Notes: generated by a model from the sequence alone, not told the origin. A DNA stretch of 40,327 nucleotides from an uncultured Faecalibacterium sp. (GCA_934503275.1 CAKSVD010000019.1:1-40327); one strand, 5' to 3'; positions 19,460 to 27,096 are shown, counted from the first letter of the stretch. Made by a program: numbers and translations.

Positions 19460-20563
19460 TCAGTCCACAACGTAGACGTTGACCTGAATTGCACCGTTGA
19501 TGACGCTCTCGGCGTAGGTCTCGTAGAACAGGTCTACAAGGATCTGCCCCTTCTGGACGGCAATGCCGGTGTCGGTGGCTACGGCGTAGCCGTAGACGAA
19601 CTTGCCGTCGGTGGAGGTGATGTAGAGCTTGGTGCCGTAGGGGATCACGTCCGGATCCACAGCCACGGTGCCGTAGCCCAGCCCCAGACCGGAAGAGCCC
19701 TTGCCGGTACGGGAATAGTAGCCGGTGGCCTTGCCGGTGAGCACCTTGCTATAAGAGGTAGGGGCGTTGGTGGTGCCGTCCGCGCCGGTCAGGGGGGACA
19801 CCGGTGCGCCTGCGCCGTAGGTCTTGATGACGTGGTTGGTGGGCTCCACCGTGGTGGTGGTATCCACAACGGTGCTGTTCTCCAGTTCACCGTCCACATA
19901 GCGGTCGCGGGTGGTCACGGTCTGCTGACCGGCTGCGCCGTGCTGCATAGTAGTGGTGCGGCCGGTGTTGCGGAAATACAGGCTGGTGTAGACATACTGG
20001 GTGTCGTAGGGGATAGCCTGCGTCTCCACCCGCTCTTCGTAGTCCACGCGGTGGACCACGATCTTGCTGCCGGCGGTCACAACGTGATCCAGCGCCGGCT
20101 CGGTGTAGTCGTCCCCTTCAAGGGTGATACCGGCGCGCTCCAGTGCATCGGCTACGGTGCCGAACACCAGCTTGACCGGGTACTCCTGTCCGTCGGCGGT
20201 GATGCTGACGGAGAATGCGCGCTCGATGCTCAGGGAGGCAAGATTGCCGCTGAACGCAGTGTAGTAGACCTCATCGCCCTCTTCAGAGCGGATGCCGGAA
20301 AGGTGCATGACCTGTGCGGGGGAAGCATCGGCATCGGTCAGAAGGACCTGCCGTGCACCATTGGAGTCGGTGACGTAGGTCAGCCGCAGATTTGCAGCGG
20401 TGACGCCAAGGGTAGCCACAAGGCATACCACCATGACACAAAATGCCAGCACACGGGGAGATACTGCCTGCTTTGCGGCAGTAACTGCTTTCTTCAATTT
20501 AACGGAAGCGATACGAGACAACTCCTCTCTTTGTCGTATTTTGCGCGGCTGCGGGTGCTGCAT
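19460..20563 (-). CDS. G5/3D-domain cell-wall protein (YabE-like)
   Basis: From the ATG at 20563 the protein has about 367 residues. A basic N-terminus precedes one membrane helix (VLAFCVMVVCLVATLGVTAA). A DUF348-type region (YPVKLVFGTVADALERAGITL) and a G5-like segment (YEERVETQAIPYDTQYVYT) follow. A C-terminal 3D domain has KATGYYSRTG, GTVAVDPDVIPYGTKLYI and GYAVATDTG with its conserved Asp residues. Such proteins are peptidoglycan-active (muralytic or Rpf/MltA-like) and face outward. The start is uncertain. GTG 20689 and ATG 20653 are in frame, none has a good ribosome-binding site, and the only strong AGAGAGGAG lies inside the frame near 20522-20530 without a standard start after it. Confidence 0.85.
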   Translation of the reverse strand: MQHPQPRKIRQREELSRIASVKLKKAVTAAKQAVSPRVLAFCVMVVCLVATLGVTAANLRLTYVTDSNGARQVLLTDADASPAQVMHLSGIRSEEGDEVYYTAFSGNLASLSIERAFSVSITADGQEYPVKLVFGTVADALERAGITLEGDDYTEPALDHVVTAGSKIVVHRVDYEERVETQAIPYDTQYVYTSLYFRNTGRTTTMQHGAAGQQTVTTRDRYVDGELENSTVVDTTTTVEPTNHVIKTYGAGAPVSPLTGADGTTNAPTSYSKVLTGKATGYYSRTGKGSSGLGLGYGTVAVDPDVIPYGTKLYITSTDGKFVYGYAVATDTGIAVQKGQILVDLFYETYAESVINGAIQVNVYVVD

Positions 20564-20793
20564 CGGCACCCCGGCCGCCCGGACTGCGGCGGCGCTGGAT
20601 ATAGGCGCCGCACAGTCAAATACGATGCTCTCTTTGGGTAAAAGAAGGAGCATCGTATTACAGGTTGGAATCCGCTTTGGGCAGACCACAAAACTGCCCC
20701 GGCACAGGCCGCATCTGCCCGTGCCGTGCCGTACGCAGGACGGCTTTTTACTTCATCCGGATAGAATTTAAACGCTGCAACGTTCGTTGCACA
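20564..20793 (-). promoter_or_regulatory. Long hairpin-rich 5' leader of the 3D-domain gene
   Basis: About 230 bases lie between the promoter and the chosen start. They contain TGCAACG-TT-CGTTGCA (20776-20791) at the very 5' end of the transcript. Three abutting hairpins follow at 20679-20699, 20700-20726 and 20728-20744. A perfect 12-bp hairpin AATACGATGCTC/GAGCATCGTATT spans 20619-20659, and GCGGCGC/GCGCCGC spans 20589-20611. I could not match it to a known riboswitch, including the c-di-AMP class often found before such genes. Confidence 0.6.
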
Positions 20794-20799
20794 AACGGT

Positions 20800-20828
20800 A
20801 TTTTACCAGACCGTAAAGCATCTGTCAA
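20800..20828 (-). promoter_or_regulatory. Promoter of the 3D-domain gene
   Basis: On the minus strand a perfect TTGACA (20823-20828), 17 bases and TAAAAT (20800-20805). This is one of the best promoters in the window. Above it (20829-21178) lies about 350 bases without a convincing gene. It is AT-rich and then carries two hairpins at 21002-21017 and 21047-21070. Confidence 0.85.
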
Positions 20829-21178
20829 ATTTGTATTTTGCACTTTGTTAGATTTATAACGTTGTTTTTTGTGCAATTTTAACAGTGTTTCTTTCGATAT
20901 TTTGGTTTTTAGGTGGTTTCCTTCTGATTTTTTCCTTTTTTCTGGGTGTGATTCGTTCATGAATTTTTAACATTTACGCCGGCTTTTATCCCCGCAAATA
21001 AGGCCGCAGCAGCGGCCGCCGCGCGCAAAACAAGCTGCCCCACATCGCGGGTTTTGCATGGAAAACCCGCAGGGGAATTACCCTGTTCCTGCGGGGCGGA
21101 ACGGGCTGCGTTTGCGGTGCAAAAACCCTGTTTAGCAAAATGCCGAAGAACAGAAAATTTCACATTTTTAGTACACAC

Positions 21179-21207
21179 TGGATAGTTTTACACCCCGGCG
21201 ATACAAT
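21179..21207 (+). promoter_or_regulatory. Promoter of the fibre/lysis cassette
   Basis: TGGATA, 17 bases, TACAAT on the + strand, with a leader of about 24 bases to the first gene. It is the only promoter-like site found before the seven-gene cassette. Confidence 0.55.
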
Positions 21208-21237
21208 CGGGACAGCAAACAGAAAAGGAGGTTTTGC

Positions 21238-22860
21238 ATGGAGATCGAGATCCTCAAGCAGCAGTGCGGCGGTACCGAATTTGTACCCCGGCCGCACCGG
21301 CTGCACCTTGGCGCACAGAACGCCGAAGGGGTGGACCGGCTGCAGTTCATCCTGCCCGCAGCGTGGGCGGGGTGCACCATGGCACTGTATCTGCGCCGCA
21401 GCGACGGCGTGCAGCTGGCCGCCATTCCGTTGGACGCCGACGGCAGTGTAACGGTGAACCGCCGCCTGACCGGCAGTGTGCGGGGACAGTGGATGCTGGC
21501 CGCTATGGGCAGCAGCGGCTACACCGCCTACACCCGCCCCGGCAGCTACGATGTGTACGCCACCCTGCCTACGGACGGCGGCAGCGAGGAACTGCCGCCC
21601 TCGGTGTACGAGCAGTTCGTGGCGCGCGTGCTGGAAAGCGCCCGCACCGCAGCGGAGAGCGCCCGCCGCGCCGAGAACGGCGCAGCAGACACCGCCGTAC
21701 AGGCGGCGCTGGCGCAAAAGGCTGCGGACAAAATTCTGGCCGACCGCACCGATGCCGATGCCTGCGCAAAGCGGGCAGAGGCCGCCGCGCTGCGTGCGGA
21801 AAGCTATGCGCCCGCCGATGGGCAGGTGCTGAGCGTGAACGGCAAGGGCGGCGCGGTGCAGCTGGATGCACAGGATGTGGGGGCGGTGCCAAGCCCGGCG
21901 CAGCCCCTGCCCGGCGAGGTGGTGCGCATCCTCAGCGTGGATGCCGCCACCGGCGCGGTGCAGACCGACACCGCCCCGCTGCCGGACCTGCGCCCCTATG
22001 TGCGCAGCGAGACCGTACCTACAGCGGCAACGCCCGGCGCGGTGCGGGCAGACGGGCAGTACGGCGTTGCGGTACGGGCAGATGCCACCCTGACCACCGT
22101 ACCCGCCACGGCGGCACAGCTGGACCGCATGACCGAGGCCTATGCGCCACTGACCCCGGCGCTGCTGCCCTACGGCGTAAAAAAGGCGCTGACCAGTGCC
22201 GCCGGGGCGGCAAGCTGGTCGGCGCAGGAGAAGGCGGCGGCGCTGCTGCAGCTGGGCGCGGACGACAGGTTTTACTCTAAGGCCGAGGCCGACCGGAAAT
22301 TCAGTACGGCCTACACCCTGCCGTGTGCCACCGCAACTGTGCTGGGCGGCGTGAAGGCCGGGCGGGGCCTGACTGTTGGCGCGGACGGCACGCTGGAGGT
22401 GACGAAGGAAAACCTTGACACGGTGCTGGGCTTTAGCCTGACCGAAAAACTGAAACGATTGGAAAGGATGATGAAAATGGACGGAAAACTGGTCTACACA
22501 GGTACCGGCACGGCGGGCGAGACCACCAAGGCGCTGACTGTGCCGAGCGCGGTGGACTACATTGTGGTGAAGATGCCGTGCCCTGTGGACAGCAACAACA
22601 GCAGCAGTAATTCTGTGGCAATGGTGGCAGCTGCGGAATATGGCAGCACCCGCATCGTGCGGGGCGGTGCAGCGGTGGCCATGGTGGGCGGCGGAAGAAG
22701 CTATGATGTGAACGACGGCGTTGCGTGCAAGGGCGCAGCACTGGTGCAGGTGAGTTTTACCGCAGACGGTACGGTGAGCATCGGCGTGGTCGGTAAAAGC
22801 CTGCCTGCGGGCTATAACAACGCTTATCCCTTCAACGTGGAGGGCTACCAGTATGTGTAA
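21238..22860 (+). CDS. Phage baseplate/tail-fibre protein
   Basis: This protein has 540 residues. Residues 1-115 look like a beta-sandwich attachment domain of the baseplate upper-protein type (MEIEILKQQCGGTEFVPRPH...). Residues 120-195 are Ala/Arg-rich helices likely to form a trimeric coiled coil. Residues 198-216 hold VLSVNGKGGAVQLDAQDVGA, the classic tail-fibre repeat signature. The last ~127 residues form a Gly/Ser/Val-rich tip domain (SNNSSSNSVAMVAAA). The start has AGGAGG seven bases upstream. A possible internal start lies at 22477. It begins the cassette. Its receptor is unknown. Confidence 0.8.
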   Translation: MEIEILKQQCGGTEFVPRPHRLHLGAQNAEGVDRLQFILPAAWAGCTMALYLRRSDGVQLAAIPLDADGSVTVNRRLTGSVRGQWMLAAMGSSGYTAYTRPGSYDVYATLPTDGGSEELPPSVYEQFVARVLESARTAAESARRAENGAADTAVQAALAQKAADKILADRTDADACAKRAEAAALRAESYAPADGQVLSVNGKGGAVQLDAQDVGAVPSPAQPLPGEVVRILSVDAATGAVQTDTAPLPDLRPYVRSETVPTAATPGAVRADGQYGVAVRADATLTTVPATAAQLDRMTEAYAPLTPALLPYGVKKALTSAAGAASWSAQEKAAALLQLGADDRFYSKAEADRKFSTAYTLPCATATVLGGVKAGRGLTVGADGTLEVTKENLDTVLGFSLTEKLKRLERMMKMDGKLVYTGTGTAGETTKALTVPSAVDYIVVKMPCPVDSNNSSSNSVAMVAAAEYGSTRIVRGGAAVAMVGGGRSYDVNDGVACKGAALVQVSFTADGTVSIGVVGKSLPAGYNNAYPFNVEGYQYV

Positions 22861-22872
22861 GGGTGGTGCGGC

Positions 22873-24771
22873 ATGAATGAGATGACCATCCGGCTGGACA
22901 AAAACGGCGCGGCAACGGTGCCCGGCGGGCAGCTGCTGCTGGGGTACGAGGGCAACCGGGGCAACTACCGGCTGCGCATCAAGCAGCGTGGCGAGTGGAA
23001 GGGGCTGACCGTGTGCGCCCACTGGCACACCCCCGGTGCAAGTGCGGCCACATTGGTGGAAAACGGCGTGCTGACCGTACCGGCGGCGGTGACGGCTGTG
23101 CCCGGCACGGGCTGCATCACCTTTGAGGGCACGGACGGCAGCCGCACCGTGACCAGTGCTGATGTGCGGTGCAAGGTATGCGCCAACAGCGGCACGGCTG
23201 AGGGCGCACTGCCCGCCGCAGACACCCCTGCGTGGGAGACGCTGGTAGGGCTGCTGGGCAGCGGCGGCATTTCCACACCGGAGGAATTTGGTGCGGCGGG
23301 CGATGGCGTGACGGATGATGCCCCGGCGCTGCAGAAAGCGCTGGAAAGCGGCCGGCCGGTGAAGCTGACCAAGGACCTGTACCTGAAAAGCCGGGTGCTG
23401 GTGATCGACCACGATGTAGTATTTGATGGGGACGGTCATACCCTGCACTGCGATGGTGCAGCACTGGATTTTAAGGAAAACAGCGACTTTCTGGCCATTT
23501 ATTCCAGAACCATTGAAGCAGACGGAGCGGACTGCAAAATCTACCGTGAAAGCACCATGCACTACGGCACCTACCACCGGGGCTATATCGAGTACAGAGG
23601 ACACAAACCCATCCCGCAGGAGGAAACCTACGAGAACTATACTGTGACCGGCTTTATGGAGCACCGGGCCATCGTGAGGAACGTGCATTTTTCCTGCAGG
23701 AACTTCATGGGACTGGTGGCGCTGAACCTGCGCAAGATGTGCCATAGTCTGGTGGACAATGTGCGGGCTGTGTGCGAGGACTACGAAGGCAGCGGTTCCG
23801 TAGGCATTCTGGTGGATTCGTGCTGCTTTTGCACCATCCGGAACTGTTATGCCAGCGGCTGGGACGATGACCTGTCCTGCAAGGTGACGAACCGCGGGTA
23901 TGGCATCTGCGCCAACGGCAATGGCATTCTGGTGGATGGGTGCGAATCCTGGGACTGCAAGCACGCCATTTCCGTGGCAGGCAACCGTGATTACTGGTCC
24001 ACCGACATCCGGGTAGCAAACTGCACCTTTGGCTGCAACTACATCTACACCACCCGCGTGGATGATTCTGCCCGGTTCCAGCAGATCGTGGACAGCCATG
24101 CGGGCGGACAGGGCGTCCGGTTCGACAACTGCAGCATCATCGTCCGCAACGCCAATGAGAAAGCCAGTCCCATTGCCTTTTACATGACCGCACCGTATGT
24201 GCATATTTCCAATCTTGAAGTACTCTGCGATGGCGGTGGCTGCTGGGCCACCGTGGGCGGTCTGGCCGAATCAGTGTATCTGAACAATGTGCATGGGGAT
24301 AACCTGATCCTGCAGCCGAACAGTATGTATGAGCGGGCGTTGGAGTTCCATCTGCACAACTGCCTGTTCAAGCGGCTGCAGAACAGCTACAACACCCCGC
24401 TGCGCGTGTACATGACCGACTGCACCATAACGCAGCTGGTGGATCAGGTGCAGTGGCTGAAAGCGGACGGCTGCTATTTTGGGCACGATCTGAGCTGGCC
24501 GTCCCACGCCTGCATCAGCATCCTGGGAGAGGCGATCTTTACCGGGTGCACCATCTACGGCCACAATGAGGACACCATTCCGCTGACCCGATCCATCCTT
24601 GAGGCTCCGGAAAACAGCATCCAGATGCAGGGATGCCGGGTGTACATCCGGCGCGGAAAGTACCCGGTGTTCAACACAGAGCAGCCGGAAGCCAGCTACT
24701 GGATCGAAAACATCTTCGGGTTCCGGCCCGGCACCGAGAATGATGTGCTGGACCGCAATGAACTTTACTGA
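22873..24771 (+). CDS. Tailspike-like protein with pectate-lyase-type beta-helix
   Basis: This protein has 632 residues. The N-terminal ~105 residues resemble the attachment domain of the preceding fibre protein in layout (ITFEGTDGSRTVTSADVRC). From about 137, PEEFGAAGDGVTDDAPALQK is the start signature of the Pectate_lyase_3 right-handed beta-helix. Many short strands with N-C/G-C turns follow (IRNCYASG, VANCTFGC, FDNCSIIV, MTDCTITQ). Such spikes bind and often cleave capsule or wall polysaccharides. No catalytic residues can be assigned by eye. The ATG lies 12 bases after the previous stop with a weak ribosome-binding site. Confidence 0.82.
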   Translation: MNEMTIRLDKNGAATVPGGQLLLGYEGNRGNYRLRIKQRGEWKGLTVCAHWHTPGASAATLVENGVLTVPAAVTAVPGTGCITFEGTDGSRTVTSADVRCKVCANSGTAEGALPAADTPAWETLVGLLGSGGISTPEEFGAAGDGVTDDAPALQKALESGRPVKLTKDLYLKSRVLVIDHDVVFDGDGHTLHCDGAALDFKENSDFLAIYSRTIEADGADCKIYRESTMHYGTYHRGYIEYRGHKPIPQEETYENYTVTGFMEHRAIVRNVHFSCRNFMGLVALNLRKMCHSLVDNVRAVCEDYEGSGSVGILVDSCCFCTIRNCYASGWDDDLSCKVTNRGYGICANGNGILVDGCESWDCKHAISVAGNRDYWSTDIRVANCTFGCNYIYTTRVDDSARFQQIVDSHAGGQGVRFDNCSIIVRNANEKASPIAFYMTAPYVHISNLEVLCDGGGCWATVGGLAESVYLNNVHGDNLILQPNSMYERALEFHLHNCLFKRLQNSYNTPLRVYMTDCTITQLVDQVQWLKADGCYFGHDLSWPSHACISILGEAIFTGCTIYGHNEDTIPLTRSILEAPENSIQMQGCRVYIRRGKYPVFNTEQPEASYWIENIFGFRPGTENDVLDRNELY

Positions 24772-24788
24772 CAAAAAGGAGGAAAAGC

Positions 24789-25739
24789 ATGGCTTATAAG
24801 CTGCATAATTTTCTGACCGGGGACAAGCTGAAAGCAGCCAGCCTGAACGAGATGGATGCACAGATACGGGCAAACGCAGAGGGTGTTGCCCTGTTCACGA
24901 TGGACACCATCGTGGCGGCCATCAAGCAGATGCGGCTGACCACGGACGGAGAATATCTTTATCTTTATTATGGTGATACCCTGCTGGATGAGGCTGCGGT
25001 TTCGGATGCATCGGACATCATCCAGTGCGAGGGCATGACCGTGACCAGCCCCACAGGCACCAGCATCGTTCTGCAGGCAGGCAGCGGAAGCGTGAAGATC
25101 CAGACGGCCATTACTCCATCCGACTGCAGCCAGTCGGTGCGGTTCCGCTCCTCGGACATCAGTGTTGCAGCGGTCAACTCTTCCGGCGTGTTGGCCGGTA
25201 AGAGCAAGGGAAACGCCACCATGACCGTGACCTGCGGCAAATACAGAAAGACCTTTGTGGTTTCCGTGTGGGAACAGATGAACCCGGACTGGGTGACCGG
25301 CAACTGGATGGACTCTCCCTACACGAACGTGGGCAAGACCGGCGTGTCTATCGATGTGGCATCCTCGGCCAAGCGTGCAATGTGCTACCCTTACACCGAT
25401 CAGAAGGGAATCTATCTCAGGCAGGGCGAGAAGCTGACCGTGACCTGCAGCGGGGCATATCGTGTGCAGTATTACGTCATCATCCAGCCGGGGGATGGCG
25501 AACTGACTTACACCACCGTGCCCCACAACGGCAACCATTTTGTGGTGATCGACCCGGACGCAGGTGGTGCTGCTTCCAAGACCAATGTGGAAGCGGCCAG
25601 TTTTACCTACACGGCGGAGAAGAATTGCTACATCGGTATGTCCATCCTGCGGGAAGCGGACTCCAGTGCCTTTACCGCAGACGAGATCAGCAAAATGAAC
25701 CAGAAGATTACCTGCCGGGTCGATCCGGCACAGGCGTGA
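24789..25739 (+). CDS. Phage fibre protein with Ig-like (Big_2) domain
   Basis: This protein has 316 residues. The N-terminus MAYKLHNFLTGDKLKAASLNEMDAQIRAN matches the short trimer-start motif used by many Firmicute phage fibres. Residues ~85-160 form a Big_2-type Ig-like domain (VRFRSSDISVAAVNSSGVLAGKSKGNATMTVTC). The C-terminal ~150 residues are a beta-rich tip (SPYTNVGKTGVSIDV) of unknown specificity. A strong AAGGAGG precedes the start, 17 bases after the tailspike. It is likely a receptor-binding protein. Confidence 0.75.
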   Translation: MAYKLHNFLTGDKLKAASLNEMDAQIRANAEGVALFTMDTIVAAIKQMRLTTDGEYLYLYYGDTLLDEAAVSDASDIIQCEGMTVTSPTGTSIVLQAGSGSVKIQTAITPSDCSQSVRFRSSDISVAAVNSSGVLAGKSKGNATMTVTCGKYRKTFVVSVWEQMNPDWVTGNWMDSPYTNVGKTGVSIDVASSAKRAMCYPYTDQKGIYLRQGEKLTVTCSGAYRVQYYVIIQPGDGELTYTTVPHNGNHFVVIDPDAGGAASKTNVEAASFTYTAEKNCYIGMSILREADSSAFTADEISKMNQKITCRVDPAQA

Positions 25740-25863
25740 GGGAAAGCTTTGCATAAAGCAAAAAGCAGACAGCTGCAAAGTCATCTGCAAAAGCGGATTC
25801 AGACGAAGCCGCCATATTGGGCAAAGCTTTGCTTGGCAAAGCACGCAGGGAAGGGAGAACCGT

Positions 25864-26049
25864 ATGACATATCAAGTACAGAATTTTCGGGATGGTGAGG
25901 TGCTGCCCAAAGGCGAAAAGGGCGATAAGGACGACACCGGCATCAGCGCACTGGGCGGCAAGTACACCAGCGACGGTGCCCACCCCAACAAGGCGGGCTA
26001 CGAGCGGTTTTACATGAAACCCATCGCTGCGCTGCTGAAGCGGCTGTAA
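25864..26049 (+). pseudogene. Collapsed fibre gene: N-terminal tag fused to the end of an SGNH hydrolase
   Basis: Only 61 residues remain. The start, MTYQVQNFRDGEVLPKGEKG, repeats the tag of the preceding fibre and enters a collagen-like G-x-y stretch. The end, DGAHPNKAGYERF...LLKRL, is the C-terminal block of SGNH/GDSL esterases with the catalytic D-x-x-H. The body of the hydrolase, including the nucleophile Ser block, is missing. The junction lies near 25940-25955. The gene keeps a good ribosome-binding site (GGGAGAA), so a mini-protein could still be made. The 124 bases before it hold repeated AAGCTTTGC/GGCAAAGC motifs and no gene. Confidence 0.72.
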
Positions 26050-26060
26050 GGGGGCGTGCA

Positions 26061-26474
26061 ATGGCATTGCAGGCATATTCTCTTGCCCGGGACGGCAGCA
26101 CCGCCCTCTCACCGCATTTCCATGTGCGGGAGTTCCGCTGCAGGGACGGCAGCGACCCGGTTTTCGTGGACACGGCGCTGGTGGAACTGCTGGAGCGCAT
26201 CCGGGAGCACTTTGGCAGGGCAGTGGCCGTCACCAGCGCCTACCGCACCCCGGCACACAACGCCAAGGCGGGCGGGGCAAAATTCAGCCAGCACCTGTAT
26301 GGCCGGGCAGCGGACATCCGGGTGCAGGGCGTAAGCGTGGAGGACGTAGCGGCCTACGCGGAAAGTCTGCTGCCGGACTGCGGCGGCATCGGGCGCTACC
26401 CCGTCAAGGCAGGCCGCGCGACCGGCTGGGTGCACCTTGACACCCGGGCAGAAAAAGCCCGGTGGAGGGGGTGA
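26061..26474 (+). CDS. M15-type peptidase endolysin (D-Ala-D-Ala carboxypeptidase-like)
   Basis: This 137-residue single-domain peptidase belongs to the M15/YcbK-like group. Zinc ligands are His78 and Asp85 in SQHLYGRAAD and His125 in GWVHLDTR. VTSAYRTPAHNAKAGG is the usual preceding loop. Such enzymes cleave peptidoglycan stem peptides and serve as phage endolysins. It has no signal peptide, consistent with release through the holin encoded downstream. The next gene starts five bases after its stop. Confidence 0.88.
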   Translation: MALQAYSLARDGSTALSPHFHVREFRCRDGSDPVFVDTALVELLERIREHFGRAVAVTSAYRTPAHNAKAGGAKFSQHLYGRAADIRVQGVSVEDVAAYAESLLPDCGGIGRYPVKAGRATGWVHLDTRAEKARWRG

Positions 26475-26479
26475 GCAGG

Positions 26480-26698
26480 ATGGAGAGCATCATCTCGGCT
26501 ATCCTTGCCGGTGCAGTGACCCTGATCGGCGTGCTGATCGCCAACAGCCGCAGTCAGGCGGTGACGGACACCAAGCTGGAGGAACTGACCCGGGAAGTGC
26601 GGGAGCATAACAACTTTGCCCGCCGCGTACCCATTTTAGAAGAACAGATGAAGGTGGCCAACCACCGCATCGCAGATTTAGAGAAAGAGAGGAACTGA
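26480..26698 (+). CDS. Small membrane-anchored coiled-coil protein (XhlA-like, lysis module)
   Basis: This 72-residue protein has one N-terminal membrane helix (IISAILAGAVTLIGVLIA) and then a charged coiled coil (KLEELTREVREHNNFARRVPILEEQM). Similar small proteins lie between endolysin and holin genes in many Firmicute phages and may help lysis. I chose the ATG at 26480, with GTGAGCAGG just upstream. An in-frame GTG at 26462 would overlap the endolysin gene. It ends four bases before the holin start. Confidence 0.72.
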   Translation: MESIISAILAGAVTLIGVLIANSRSQAVTDTKLEELTREVREHNNFARRVPILEEQMKVANHRIADLEKERN

Positions 26699-26702
26699 AC
26701 CT

Positions 26703-26957
26703 ATGAACGATACCCACTGTAAAATTTCTGCCGCCACGCTGGCGCGCACGGCTGCGCTGGCGCTGGCACTGACCAATCAGGTGCTGAGCGCCTGCGGCAA
26801 GCCCATGCTGCCCATCGAGAGCGCCACCGTGGAGCAGCTGGTGACCACCGGCCTGACCGTGACCGCCGCCCTTGTGGGCTGGTGGAAGAATAACTCCTTC
26901 ACCCCGGAGGCCATCGAGGCGGACGGCTATCTGGAGAAGCTGAGGGAAGAAAAGTAA
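26703..26957 (+). CDS. Phage holin, SPP1-like family
   Basis: This protein has 84 residues. Two membrane segments (TLARTAALALALTNQVLSACG and VTTGLTVTAALVGWW) flank a short loop. The family signature GWWKNNSFTPEA is followed by a charged tail. SPP1-type holins form membrane holes that let the endolysin reach the wall. It is the last gene of the cassette and is followed by a terminator-like element. Confidence 0.85.
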   Translation: MNDTHCKISAATLARTAALALALTNQVLSACGKPMLPIESATVEQLVTTGLTVTAALVGWWKNNSFTPEAIEADGYLEKLREEK

Positions 26958-26985
26958 ACGCTGCCGCAGGGCGGGACGGTTTAAA

Positions 26986-27078
26986 ATGCGCTCCGCGTTG
27001 CTATGCGCATAAACAGCGGAAAGAGTATTTGAATTTTGGGGTACAGGAAAGTCTGCGGACTTTCCTGTACCCCTTTTT
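26986..27078 (+). repeat. Two-hairpin GTCTGCGGAC element, full copy (also terminator of the cassette)
   Basis: Hairpin 1 is ATGCGC / 13-base loop TCCGCGTTGCTAT / GCGCAT (26986-27010). The linker contains CAGCGGAAAGAGTATTT. Hairpin 2 is a 13-base arm, core GTCTGCGGAC and a 13-base arm (27038-27073), followed by TTTTT. The same parts in the same order occur at 37833-37927. The T run means it can terminate transcription after the holin gene. Confidence 0.8.
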
Positions 27079-27096
27079 CACGGAAAGGTACCTCTT

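Noticed and set aside
20564..20793. c-di-AMP (ydaO-type) riboswitch before the 3D-domain gene
   Set aside because: The gene type invites it, but the conserved ydaO core sequences are not visible in the leader.
20748..20960. A 70-codon Lys-rich frame on the minus strand
   Set aside because: It covers the strong promoter of the 3D-domain gene, is AT-rich and has no ribosome-binding site.
21160..24204. A 1014-codon open frame on the minus strand opposite the fibre and tailspike genes
   Set aside because: It mirrors two genes with clear families, ribosome-binding sites and promoter. Its translation is His/Ala/Gly-rich without domains. GC-rich coding sequence often leaves the opposite strand open.
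21238..26957. Complete prophage, tailocin or diversity-generating retroelement
   Set aside because: No integrase, structural tail, capsid, reverse transcriptase, invertase or template repeat is present in the window.
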